Positions 16,494-25,417 of a DNA stretch of 61,935 nt are shown here, one piece after another (within the stretch, counting starts at the first letter, position 1; each line of letters opens with the position of its first letter). Source of the DNA: Thermoplasmata archaeon (GTDB taxonomy: Archaea > Thermoplasmatota > Thermoplasmata > Sysuiplasmatales > Sysuiplasmataceae); contig JAKAVR010000004.1 of the NCBI GenBank assembly GCA_021817225.1, positions 1-61,935 of the forward strand, in the 5' to 3' direction. A model generated the notes under the pieces. That model was not told where the DNA came from, searched no databases, and saw only the letters and a program-made list of their open reading frames with translations. Both the position numbers and the translations under genes were made by a program.

Positions 16494-18202
16494 TGGCGGT
16501 TTCTTCGGACGGACAAAACAGCAACTATTACGTTAGAGTGGATGGACTCGTCACCAGGTTCTTCACTTCACGTGGCATTGTCAAGGCGCTTGACGGCATC
16601 ACGCTTGGCATTAGAAAAGGTGAGATTTTCGGTCTCGTCGGCGAAAGCGGGTGCGGCAAGAGCGTCACCGCGAACTCGATAATGGACCTCATACCTGATC
16701 CACCGGGAAGGATTATGGGCGGAAGCATATTCATCGACGGTTTCAACATTGTCAGTGACATCGAGAAGATGTCGACTGTCAATGTCAAGAGCGAGACAAA
16801 CGTCAAGGTAAGAAGGAGGAAAAGGTACATCAAGAGGCACAATTACATTCTTTCGCGGATAAGAGGAAAGAAGGTGGCCATGATCTTCCAGGAGCCTTTC
16901 CTCGCGCTGAATCCCGTCATCACTTCTGGCGAACAGATAATGGAGTCTATAATGCTCCACGACAGAATCGGGATCGCGAATTCAATAATCAGGAGAGAAA
17001 CGATCAAGCAGGATGATATTGATTCATTTGTGGACGATGTGCTCGCTGCACATGACCCAGAGGACAGGAAAAAGGTAATCAACAGATGGACAAGGCAGTT
17101 TGGATTTGCGGAGATTGAGCCTTCTCTCAACGATCTGTTTGAAAATGAGAAAAACAGGGAGAGAATAAATTCCGAGATCATAAGGATTGCAGGTGAAGAG
17201 AAGACTGGCATAAAGACGGCCAGACTTTTCAAGGCAAGAGATTACTACAGGCAGCTGGACAACGTCTTTGAGCTGAGTCTCAGGCAGCTCGAGATGGAAA
17301 ATGAGCAGGAGGCTGAAGTCAGGCGACTTTCGTCAAAGCTTGCAGAGACACGGACTGCACTTGCAAAGGCAAAACAGGAACAGGACGCCAGTGCAATAGA
17401 ACAATTGCAGGGCGAAGTGCAGAATCTGAGGAAAGAAATCAAGGAAGCAAGCACGAAAGTGGACAGAACAGAGATCAGGAGTCTTGGAAGGCAGATACGA
17501 CAGCTCAAGATGGAGATCTTCAGGAAGAACCTGCCGTACATAATCGCTCTGAAGCTTCTCAGAAAGAGTACAGAGAAACCTTTCAAGAATGAGGCAAGAA
17601 AGAGGGCACTTGAACTTCTCCAACTGGTAAACATAGCAGAACCCACGAGAGTCATTGATTCATATCCGCATGAGTTGAGCGGCGGCATGCAGCAGAGAGT
17701 GATGATCGCGATGGCACTTTCGAGCAATCCAAGATTGCTCATTGCGGATGAGCCGACAACCGCCCTCGATGTCACGACGCAGGCCCAGATCCTTGACCTC
17801 ATCAAGGAGCTGAGAAGCGTTACTGACTCGTCCGTCCTTTTCATCACGCACGATCTGGCAGTCATCGCCGAAATGTGTGACAGGGTCGGCGTGATGTACG
17901 CAGGCAATCTTGTTGAGGAGGCAACCTCGAATGAGATTTTCTTCAACGCCAAGCACCCCTACACGCAGGGTTTGCTGCAATCCATCCCCAAGACGCCCGA
18001 CGGAGGAATGAAATTCCAGAAACTGAGTTCCATTCCCGGCAGCGTGCCCAACCTGATTACGCCGCCGGAAGGCTGCCGCTTCCATCCACGGTGCGCGTTC
18101 AAAATGGACATATGCGAGAAGCAGAAACCGCTTCTTGTGGACGTCGGAAAGGGACACAGGGTAGCGTGCTGGCTTTATCCTGACCAGCAGAAGGTGAGCT
18201 GA
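16493..18202 (+). CDS. dppD: peptide ABC transporter ATPase with a ~200-residue coiled-coil insertion (DppD type)
   Basis: A 569-residue ATPase; family members usually have about 330. Walker A GESGCGKS lies near 52-59, the Q-loop FQEPFLALNP near 131-140, the signature LSGGMQQR near 393-400, Walker B LLIADEPTTALD soon after, and a C-terminal oligopeptide-transporter HPRC cysteine motif near 530. Between Q-loop and signature are about 260 residues where 60-70 are normal; the extra part is charged and from about 263 to 342 has a strong heptad-like coiled-coil pattern. All catalytic motifs are intact. ATG 16493 overlaps the dppC stop. Confidence 0.93.
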   Translation: MAVSSDGQNSNYYVRVDGLVTRFFTSRGIVKALDGITLGIRKGEIFGLVGESGCGKSVTANSIMDLIPDPPGRIMGGSIFIDGFNIVSDIEKMSTVNVKSETNVKVRRRKRYIKRHNYILSRIRGKKVAMIFQEPFLALNPVITSGEQIMESIMLHDRIGIANSIIRRETIKQDDIDSFVDDVLAAHDPEDRKKVINRWTRQFGFAEIEPSLNDLFENEKNRERINSEIIRIAGEEKTGIKTARLFKARDYYRQLDNVFELSLRQLEMENEQEAEVRRLSSKLAETRTALAKAKQEQDASAIEQLQGEVQNLRKEIKEASTKVDRTEIRSLGRQIRQLKMEIFRKNLPYIIALKLLRKSTEKPFKNEARKRALELLQLVNIAEPTRVIDSYPHELSGGMQQRVMIAMALSSNPRLLIADEPTTALDVTTQAQILDLIKELRSVTDSSVLFITHDLAVIAEMCDRVGVMYAGNLVEEATSNEIFFNAKHPYTQGLLQSIPKTPDGGMKFQKLSSIPGSVPNLITPPEGCRFHPRCAFKMDICEKQKPLLVDVGKGHRVACWLYPDQQKVS

Positions 18203-18203
18203 G

Positions 18204-19682
18204 ATGGCAATGCCTGCAGAGATGCCCAAGAGCGACATACTCCTCTACGTCTCCGATCTCAAGAAGCACTTCGAGATTTCAAACGGCCTCAGGACGACGG
18301 GATACGTGAAGGCGCTGGATGGTGTCACCTTCCAGCTTCGCCGAGGGGAGACCCTTGGTGTTGTGGGTGAAACAGGATGCGGGAAGACAACTCTCGGGCG
18401 GACGATCCTCAGGCTTATAAAAGCAACAGACGGATATGTGTACTTCGATTTGCCAGACGACGTCATGAAGAACGTAATCAGGCTCGAGGAAGAGCTTCAT
18501 TCACTGAAGAACAAGGATGAACCGAGCGAGGAGGACGGGAGAAGGACCTCTGAACTTACCGATCAGCTGGGCCACCTCAGAAAGCAGTATTCGCTGACCA
18601 TGATGAGCGAAAGGAAGCTTAGGGCGGCAAGAAGGAAAATGCAGCCCATATTCCAGGACCCGTTCAGTTCACTTGATCCAAGGAAGCTTATCAAAGACAG
18701 TATTGCCGAGCCAATGAAGCTTCTCACCGATATGCACAGGGGCGAGATTTTCGAAAAGACGAAGGAGCTCGTGGAAAGCATAGGATTGAGCGAGGACCAC
18801 CTCTACAGGTTCCCACACGAGTTCAGCGGGGGGCAGAGGCAGAGGATTGGCGTCGCAAGGGCCATAGGCATCGACCCACTCCTTCTTGTGCTGGATGAGC
18901 CCACATCGGCGCTTGACGTGTCCGTCCAGGCCCAGATACTGAACATACTGAAGGATATCCAGTCGAGGATGGGCCTTTCGTACATATTCATATCCCACCA
19001 CCTCAGCGTCATAAGGATAATGGCGGACAAGGTAGCGGTAATGTACCTTGGACAGGTAATCGAGCTTGCTGAGACTTCGAAACTGTTCTCCGAGATGCTG
19101 CACCCCTACACTGCTGCGCTCCTGAGCGCCATACCCGTGCCGGATCCGAGGACAAAGAGGGAGAAGATTGTCCTGGAGGGCGAAATACCCAGCCCCGCAA
19201 ATCCGCCCGCCGGGTGCTATTTCCACCCCAGGTGCCCTGTCGCCATGGAAAACTGCGGATGGTCTCCCAGGGATATGAGCAAATCGGTTCAGCACATGCT
19301 TGACAGGACAAGAAACATTGAGGCTACCGAACTGCCTGAACTTGTGGAAATAATCCTTGACGAGCCGAACTGGGAACTGGAGATCGTTTTCAGCGGGAAC
19401 ATCAGCGACGCATCGCTTGAGATTTTCAGACGTATAATGGCGAAAGAGGCCGAGAGACAGGGAGGCGTCAGGTTCAAGGCGGTCAAGTCCATCGGCATTG
19501 GAGAGGAATCAACATCCATCAAACTCATCATGCGGAAGCCCGATATTCCCCGCCTGAAAGAGGTGGCCGCAGACCACTTTGTGTCATGCCTCATTTATGA
19601 CAAAACCGACGTTGTCAGAAAGGGGAGCTATGCAGAAGAGGCATCCAGGATACGTAAAAGTATCACAAAGACAAGTGCGTGA
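18204..19682 (+). CDS. dppF: peptide ABC transporter ATPase with insertion and C-terminal extension (DppF type)
   Basis: A 492-residue ATPase; usual length is about 320-340. Walker A GETGCGKT is near 55-62, Q-loop IFQDPFSSLDP near 148-158, signature FSGGQRQR near 206-213, Walker B LLVLDEPTSALD follows, and the HPRCP cysteine motif is near 342. The gap from Walker A to Q-loop holds about 50 extra charged residues (100-145). After the cysteine motif there are about 145 further residues with alternating helix and strand that I do not recognise. It starts one base after the DppD gene's stop and is the second motor of the importer. Confidence 0.92.
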   Translation: MAMPAEMPKSDILLYVSDLKKHFEISNGLRTTGYVKALDGVTFQLRRGETLGVVGETGCGKTTLGRTILRLIKATDGYVYFDLPDDVMKNVIRLEEELHSLKNKDEPSEEDGRRTSELTDQLGHLRKQYSLTMMSERKLRAARRKMQPIFQDPFSSLDPRKLIKDSIAEPMKLLTDMHRGEIFEKTKELVESIGLSEDHLYRFPHEFSGGQRQRIGVARAIGIDPLLLVLDEPTSALDVSVQAQILNILKDIQSRMGLSYIFISHHLSVIRIMADKVAVMYLGQVIELAETSKLFSEMLHPYTAALLSAIPVPDPRTKREKIVLEGEIPSPANPPAGCYFHPRCPVAMENCGWSPRDMSKSVQHMLDRTRNIEATELPELVEIILDEPNWELEIVFSGNISDASLEIFRRIMAKEAERQGGVRFKAVKSIGIGEESTSIKLIMRKPDIPRLKEVAADHFVSCLIYDKTDVVRKGSYAEEASRIRKSITKTSA

Positions 19683-20004
19683 GGAAGAAGTCAGTTCCAA
19701 GGATCTCACCAAGCGTGAGCTCTTCTCATATGTCTTATCCGATTTCTTCAGAATCTCGTACGATGTGCTTGCCATATTCTTCGACGGGCTGATACTGCCT
19801 GAAATATACTTCCTCAGGCCCAGGGGGCCACTCTACTCGTCGTTTGAGAGGAGTTTCTCCCTTTCAGGCATCACCTATATGATTTACATGTATTGCGTCA
19901 TCGCCTTGCTTGAGGCGTCCGCAATCTGGCTTCAAATCCACGGATATCGCCGGCTGTGGCCTAAAGTCCGGTCAAGCAGCCCAAGAAGTAGAAGGATCGA
20001 ATAG
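19630..20004 (+). CDS. small hypothetical membrane protein at the end of the peptide transporter operon
   Basis: 124 residues, with an acidic/basic N-terminal part, a hydrophobic region around residues 40-57 and a clear span near 78-98, and a basic tail. ATG 19630 is preferred because GGGGAGCT precedes it closely; this overlaps dppF by 53 bases. No family recognised. Position suggests an accessory subunit of the transporter, but the reading is unconfirmed. Confidence 0.5.
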   Translation: MQKRHPGYVKVSQRQVREEEVSSKDLTKRELFSYVLSDFFRISYDVLAIFFDGLILPEIYFLRPRGPLYSSFERSFSLSGITYMIYMYCVIALLEASAIWLQIHGYRRLWPKVRSSSPRSRRIE

Positions 20005-20257
20005 CCTGGAACGGGATAGGAGAAGCCTTTTCAGCTGCATTCATCTGCTCCCGAGAAGGAGGGCAGCCGATATTATCGTCAATGGCTCTGACTCTTCCCG
20101 CTTATGAACAGAAGCGGGGTACGCACATGCTCCCTTGGCCAATAGCAGGCAACATCAGACCATGACGGAGGAATGCAACTTGTATGTTCTGTGCCGGGGA
20201 ACACAAGAGAAACATGACATGAAAATAAAACTGGAAGAGATTGTGTAAAAGGTTTTG

Positions 20258-20280
20258 TGGTCCGACCAGTCGGATACTCA
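20258..20280 (-). terminator. hairpin just after the binding-protein gene
   Basis: TCCGAC-CA-GTCGGA (20261-20274) is a perfect inverted repeat starting 7 bases past the stop at 20281; on the minus strand it is followed by a CCACAAAACCTTTT stretch. A terminator or RNA-end stabiliser is plausible. Confidence 0.35.
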
Positions 20281-23118
20281 TCAGGTGTACTTCACATACT
20301 GATACAGGAGGTCTCCCGACTGTCCAGTGTATGTGGACTGCTCCCACTGCAGCAGTGCGTTCTTGTCCACGCTCGTGTTGTATATCCAGAAGGTGTACGT
20401 CTGGAATATGTAGACATAGAACGTCATGTTGATGAGCATGTCGTTCATGGCGTGGAACCATGCCTCTGCGTGCGCCGGGTCCGCTACTGTGGCATTGTGG
20501 TAGTCGTTGAGCATCGAAGTCAGGTTGTTCGACTGTGAGACCATACTCGACTGGCCCATCAGCGGGTTGGATGTGTTGCCGTTGAACCAGTACGGTGTCA
20601 TGTCGTTCGGGCCAGGGTATGTGCTCGAGTTGACCGGCAATGCCATTGGTCCAAGGTAGTCTGTCGGGTACGGGTAGTCGGGGGCCCAGCCAAGTTCATA
20701 GACAGGCATGGGGTTCTGCCCCTGTACCTGGTAGGCAAGCAGGCTGGTGAACGCTGTCGGGAAGATTGTAGACTGGAAGCCCGGGATGACCTGAGCGAGG
20801 TATGCTTCCCAGCTTGTGGCACCGGCGAGTGAAACCGGGTCTGCACTGAATATAAATATCGGTACGTTCAGCGCCTTCCCGTTATACTGGTCGATTCCAC
20901 CGCTGTAGCTGATTCCCATTTTAGTTCCCATCGAGCTGTTGACAAATCCGGCCCATATGGACTGCGCCGTTGCCAGGTTGAAGTAAGGTACGCCGTTTGT
21001 CGTCGTGTTGAGTTGTGTTATGCTCTGGTTGTAAAGCATTCCAGCCGGGAGCATTCCAGCATACTTGCTGGCGAACGTCACATTGTAGACTGCGTTTCCG
21101 ATCTGCTGCTGGATGAACTGGTCATACTCGAAGGCATATGCGAATGCCTGCCTTGCGGCAAGGCTGTCGAACAGCACTGCCGGCAGGTTTGCGCTCTTGT
21201 CAACGCCGGAGAGCATTGTCATGTTAACCAGCGCGTTGAAGTTGAACCAGAATATGCCGAGGGTCGGGAAACCGAAGTAGTCTGCGGTGTGCGTCTTCTG
21301 CAGTCCCTCAACAAGGTTCCACTGGCTCGTCGGTACGGACGAGAACTGAGAGGAGCCTGCCTTCAGGTTGAGGTACGACGTTGATGGCTGAGCTACCCAC
21401 TTGATGTAGATTGTCTTGATTACCGGCGCCGGGAAATACTGGTTCGGAGACACAAAGTTCGGGTTGGCAATGAGCACGACTTGCTGGCCCGGAACACTGT
21501 AACTGACTGTGTAAGGCCCGTCTGCAAGAACGTTGTACTGCACGTATGTGTCGTAGCTACCCTGGTTGCCCTGAGCCTTGTATGCTTGGAAGCCACTAGC
21601 GCTCCACGGTATTCCTGCTCCATGCTTTATCAGCCACGCTGCGCTTGCCCAGTTGGAACCGGCCGCCTGACCGAATGTCTCGTAGAAGAGCTGCGGTGCT
21701 ACGGGGCTCTGGAAGTGCATCGTAAGGCTGTTTGTTGCGTTGTTGTAGGTCATGTTTGTAGTTATGTTATAGAACGTGTTGCTCGCGTAGTAGTCGCCTG
21801 GCAGCAGGAACTGAGCCTGTATCCAGCCTGGCGTGCCTGGAGAACCGCCGTCAAACAACAGGTTCCTTATCAGTGAATAGTAGACATCATAGGCTGTCAC
21901 TGGTGTCCCGTCCTGCCACTTCGAGTTGTTATTGATGTATACTGTGTAATTCTGGTAAGGCAGAGAGTTGATTGTCAGGCTGCCACCGTTCGGTCCCGCA
22001 ACAGTGTAGTTGTATTCGATGCCGTTTACCTGACCGTTCTGGACAGTTGGCAGATCCTTTGCAAGTACTGGTATGAACGAGTTGGAAGCTCCGGTAGAGT
22101 TGTAACCGAAGAGTGTCAGGTAGGTGTTCATCACAATTTCATTGCTCACCGTGTCATACTCAATCGCCGGGTCGAGTGTCTTGAAGCCGCCTGTCTCGAG
22201 CTCATACCTTACGAGCTGACCAGAGGCGACGCCACCTGTAGAGATGCTCACGTTTGAGAAACTTGGTATGTCATAATAGGTGTAGGTCACATTCGTGGGG
22301 CTGGAAAGCGGACCGCTCGCACCGAAAGGAGCCGTGTAACTTGCTATGACCACCGTGTAGTATGATGAAGCCATGTTAATCAGGTTCACCGTCTGAGATG
22401 TTGCGTTGCCAACATAGGGCACGGAGAAGCTCTGCACCATCTGTGTTCCCTGGTATACTAAGACGCTCTGAGACACAACACCGTATTCGATGTTTGGAGC
22501 AGGTATTGCCGCAGAAAGGTTGAACACAGCGCTGGATCCTGGTGTGAACGCATAGATGGGGCTGGTCAGTGTCGGCGTGTCGCTGAGAACTGGATAAAGT
22601 TCCATTGTTCCGTAGGCAACAAACTGTTCTACTGATGCCTGAACTTGGGCGTTGGGGTATCCAACTGTCACGATGTTCAGCGCGTTTGCGTTGTTGGCGG
22701 AAGATGTCGAATTGAAGACGACATCATAGAAAACAGCAAAGGTACCAGTCGAATGGTACGTGTGAGAAACAGCCACTACTTTTGACCCAGAATAAGAAAC
22801 TGTCTGGGTAAAGCCGTCTCCCCAATACACAACGATCTGTTGAAACGGACCGTTGGCAGTGACGGTATAATTGACCTGCTGGCCAATATTTGCTGTTGCG
22901 GTCGATAACGTTGCGCTTGCCGATGTTCCGGGCTTCACAGCCGGAGTGGTCTTGCCCTGCTGTGCCACTATGACTACAGCAAGACCCGCAATCACCACCA
23001 ACAAAACGATGATGACGACAAACCACTTGGTATTCGGAGAACCGCCAGCCTTCGGAGGGGCCGATGGTTCGCCTATACCGCCGGTGTTAGCGCCCTTTCC
23101 TTCAACACTACTGGTCAT
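20281..23118 (-). CDS. membrane-anchored peptide-type substrate-binding protein with PKD-like domain
   Basis: 945 residues. A short Gly/Pro-rich cytoplasmic tail is followed by a single hydrophobic anchor (about 32-52), a Thr/Ser-rich linker, then a PKD-like beta domain (about 60-135, with YWGDG and SHTYHSTGTFAVFY), another beta-rich region, and an SBP_bac_5 peptide-binding fold from about 300 to the end (KWQDGTPVTAYDVYYSLIRN, LKAGSSQF are typical). The extracytoplasmic part has many N-x-S/T sites. It is convergent with the dpp operon and very probably supplies its substrate-binding subunit. It has its own promoter (23166-23176). The family normally has about 550-650 residues, so the N-terminal domains are extra. 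Confidence 0.92.
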   Translation of the reverse strand: MTSSVEGKGANTGGIGEPSAPPKAGGSPNTKWFVVIIVLLVVIAGLAVVIVAQQGKTTPAVKPGTSASATLSTATANIGQQVNYTVTANGPFQQIVVYWGDGFTQTVSYSGSKVVAVSHTYHSTGTFAVFYDVVFNSTSSANNANALNIVTVGYPNAQVQASVEQFVAYGTMELYPVLSDTPTLTSPIYAFTPGSSAVFNLSAAIPAPNIEYGVVSQSVLVYQGTQMVQSFSVPYVGNATSQTVNLINMASSYYTVVIASYTAPFGASGPLSSPTNVTYTYYDIPSFSNVSISTGGVASGQLVRYELETGGFKTLDPAIEYDTVSNEIVMNTYLTLFGYNSTGASNSFIPVLAKDLPTVQNGQVNGIEYNYTVAGPNGGSLTINSLPYQNYTVYINNNSKWQDGTPVTAYDVYYSLIRNLLFDGGSPGTPGWIQAQFLLPGDYYASNTFYNITTNMTYNNATNSLTMHFQSPVAPQLFYETFGQAAGSNWASAAWLIKHGAGIPWSASGFQAYKAQGNQGSYDTYVQYNVLADGPYTVSYSVPGQQVVLIANPNFVSPNQYFPAPVIKTIYIKWVAQPSTSYLNLKAGSSQFSSVPTSQWNLVEGLQKTHTADYFGFPTLGIFWFNFNALVNMTMLSGVDKSANLPAVLFDSLAARQAFAYAFEYDQFIQQQIGNAVYNVTFASKYAGMLPAGMLYNQSITQLNTTTNGVPYFNLATAQSIWAGFVNSSMGTKMGISYSGGIDQYNGKALNVPIFIFSADPVSLAGATSWEAYLAQVIPGFQSTIFPTAFTSLLAYQVQGQNPMPVYELGWAPDYPYPTDYLGPMALPVNSSTYPGPNDMTPYWFNGNTSNPLMGQSSMVSQSNNLTSMLNDYHNATVADPAHAEAWFHAMNDMLINMTFYVYIFQTYTFWIYNTSVDKNALLQWEQSTYTGQSGDLLYQYVKYT

Positions 23119-23444
23119 TTTTTAACACCACAGTTTGGCGATTAAGACTTGCTAATCTCACAGTGCTATATAAAAGGCATTGTTATCGAAGTTGATATTA
23201 AGTGGCCAACTGGCACCAGCAATGCCCCTAATCCCATGGGATGGAGTTGGTGCAACCCCAGGCTTGACTAGGAGCTGCTGGCAGTGTCGTCCCTGTCCAC
23301 CTGGTATATTTACAGATTGATAATGATTTTTGCACATGTCACAGATATCAGACGGGATAATCAGGGCTAGCTTCGGTTACCTATTTGAAAAAGAAAGCAA
23401 CATTCATTCCGGTATGAAATCCTGACAATCTGCCCGGAACGGAA
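23119..23444. other. intergenic stretch with promoter and a GC-richer island
   Basis: Contains the binding-protein promoter near the left end. Bases about 23210-23310 are GC-richer than the flanks and include the perfect palindrome ATCCCATGGGAT (about 23230-23241); no gene is seen there. A small RNA is possible but unsupported. Confidence 0.4.
23166..23176 (-). promoter_or_regulatory. TATA box of the binding-protein gene
   Basis: On the minus strand CTTTTATATAG, a strong archaeal TATA match, about 53 bases before the ATG at 23118; a leader of some 25 bases with GGTG at the ribosome-site position follows. Confidence 0.6.
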
Positions 23445-23777
23445 TCAGTTTGTGTATGCTATGAAGCCATAACGCTTCAGAGCAATTTCGTTGAACTCGT
23501 TAGCGACCCTTGCAGTCGGGACTTCATGTTTGAGAACATCCGCGGGATCGTAGCCGGTGAACCCTGCCAATTTCATCAGCCTCTCAAACGGAAAAGGCTG
23601 TTTTCCGATAACTATTTGCCTGAGTGGCCAGGCAGGATGTATTCTCGACTTGTATCCGATTATCCGGGCAAGCCTGTTTATGCCGTCGGCCTTCTCGATG
23701 CCTTCGCTAATGATTCGTATACGGAAGGGGGCGCTGAGCCACACTTTCCTCGTGTTCGTCATGACCTCAACCGCCAT
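23445..23777 (-). CDS. hypothetical small basic protein
   Basis: 110 residues, basic, helix-rich, with no membrane span. Segments such as INRLARIIGYKSR and FERLMKLAGFTG have the spacing of helix-turn-helix or similar nucleic-acid-binding helices, but I cannot assign a family. A TATA-like ATTAAATACT on the minus strand (about 23803-23812) lies the right distance upstream for a leaderless start at ATG 23777; Met6 (23762) is an alternative. Confidence 0.55.
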   Translation of the reverse strand: MAVEVMTNTRKVWLSAPFRIRIISEGIEKADGINRLARIIGYKSRIHPAWPLRQIVIGKQPFPFERLMKLAGFTGYDPADVLKHEVPTARVANEFNEIALKRYGFIAYTN

Positions 23778-24015
23778 TATGGGGGTTTATTACCCTCTTA
23801 CAGTATTTAATAGAATGCTCATTAAAGGCTTTGTGAATAATCCATGTGTTTGCCCATCATCATTCGCTTCCATTCATCTCCTCTGTAGATTGGGGGAGTC
23901 GGCCGAATGCTGTCAGGTGGCACCACATTCCTGCGAGTTCATAAAGCGTTCAAGAGACACGAATGCGGGGCCAAAGAATACACGAAGAATGTGCACGCTT
24001 GAATCATACTCTTCA

Positions 24016-25251
24016 TCAATAGTGAGTGAATTTTCTGTCTGCGTAGACTGGTTTTCCGTTAATGATGGTATGTGTAACATCGCTTGCCTGTGCGCTATAA
24101 ACAATTTGATTGACTGCATTCTGCCTCGTAAGGGGAGCCATCCTGAGGCTGGAACTGTCAAGGACCACAAAATCTGCTTTCTTCCCCTTCTCTATTGACC
24201 CAATCTCGCCCGCCGCCCCAAGGGATGCAGCGGCGTTCCTGGTGGCCATGTCCAGAGCCGTCGCGGCGGGGAGCACGGACGCATCCCACTTGCTGACTTT
24301 CTGGAGAAGGGATGCCGTTCTTATTTCCTCCAGCATGTCAAGGTTGTTGCTTGTGGTCGCGCTGTCTGTGCCGAGTGACACAGTGACCCCTTCATCAATC
24401 AGTTCCTTCACCGGGGGGATGCCTGACCCGATCTTCATGTTAGACCTCGCGCAGCTCGACACACGAACATCCGCGTTTTTCAGAGTCCTCATCTCTGACT
24501 TTGTCAGCCATGCGCCGTGGGCAGCCAGCAGCGGGACGCTCCCGTCGAGGAGACCGATATGGTCAAGCCATTCAACCGGCCTCTTCCCTGTCTTGCCTAC
24601 ATGACCGTAGACCTCATGCCTCGTCTCGCAGAGATGCATGTGCAGACCTGTTTCAAGTCGTGAGGCAACTTCCTTCGCAGAAAGCACCGTGTCTTCGGAA
24701 CATGCGTAGACCCCCTGCATTCCCACCATGGGAGTTACGAGACTCTCCTTTCCGCGCCAGCTTTTTACAAAGTGTTCGGCATTCGAAACAGGATCGCCTT
24801 CCTGCGTGGTGATCTCTTTGTCAAGGGTCACCCATGCCAGGAAACCGCGAATGCCGATGTCCCTGCATGCCTCCGCTATGACGTTCTCCGAATAGTACAA
24901 ATCTGCGAAGCTCGTGGTCCCACCGCTTATCATTTCGCGCAAAGACATGAGTGACGCCTGACGTATGTCTTCATCGGTTCTGCCAGAATCGAGCTTGAAT
25001 GTCTTTTCCAGAAATGGTTCGAGGTTCAAATCGTCCAGAAGGCCTCTGAAGCCGGTCATGGCGACGTGGGTATGAGTGTTTATCAGCCCGGGGACAACAA
25101 CACCGCCCTTTGCTTCGACGACAAAATCGGATGTGTCAGTTGATTTCCCGACGTGAGTGATGATCCCGTCCTCAACGAACAAATTCCCTTCAACTATTGA
25201 TCTGTTATCATCCTGCGTGACAATTATTGCATCGCGAACCAGCAGATTCAT
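24016..25251 (-). CDS. amidohydrolase: S-adenosylhomocysteine/methylthioadenosine/adenosine deaminase type
   Basis: A 411-residue amidohydrolase of the ATZ/TRZ group. Metal ligands are visible: NTHTHVAM (His60 and His62), LHMHLCET (about 206-213), AHGAWL (about 245) and GTDSATTSNN (about 295). It most likely removes the amino group from SAH, MTA or adenosine to form the inosine derivative, recycling methyl-donor products; archaeal relatives serve this role (DadD/MtaD group). The start at 25251 is supported by a TATA-like box (25284-25293); the frame extends 37 codons further upstream without family resemblance. Guanine deaminase or chlorohydrolase activities are less likely. Confidence 0.88.
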   Translation of the reverse strand: MNLLVRDAIIVTQDDNRSIVEGNLFVEDGIITHVGKSTDTSDFVVEAKGGVVVPGLINTHTHVAMTGFRGLLDDLNLEPFLEKTFKLDSGRTDEDIRQASLMSLREMISGGTTSFADLYYSENVIAEACRDIGIRGFLAWVTLDKEITTQEGDPVSNAEHFVKSWRGKESLVTPMVGMQGVYACSEDTVLSAKEVASRLETGLHMHLCETRHEVYGHVGKTGKRPVEWLDHIGLLDGSVPLLAAHGAWLTKSEMRTLKNADVRVSSCARSNMKIGSGIPPVKELIDEGVTVSLGTDSATTSNNLDMLEEIRTASLLQKVSKWDASVLPAATALDMATRNAAASLGAAGEIGSIEKGKKADFVVLDSSSLRMAPLTRQNAVNQIVYSAQASDVTHTIINGKPVYADRKFTHY

Positions 25252-25283
25252 AATGGGCACCACTGGGAAATACTGAAAATGGA

Positions 25284-25293
25284 GATATAAAAA
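25284..25293 (-). promoter_or_regulatory. TATA box of the deaminase gene
   Basis: TTTTTATATC on the minus strand, centre about 37 bases before ATG 25251, giving a leader of about 10 bases. Confidence 0.55.
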
Positions 25294-25417
25294 CATGCGG
25301 AGCATGCATCCAGGGCATTTGCAGCTCAAGTGAAGTCGGTCGGAAACGCGGGAGCGACGCAATATTAAATATTATGAAGTCAATATCGTCAGACGGATGT
25401 CAGACCGGTGATTTAAC

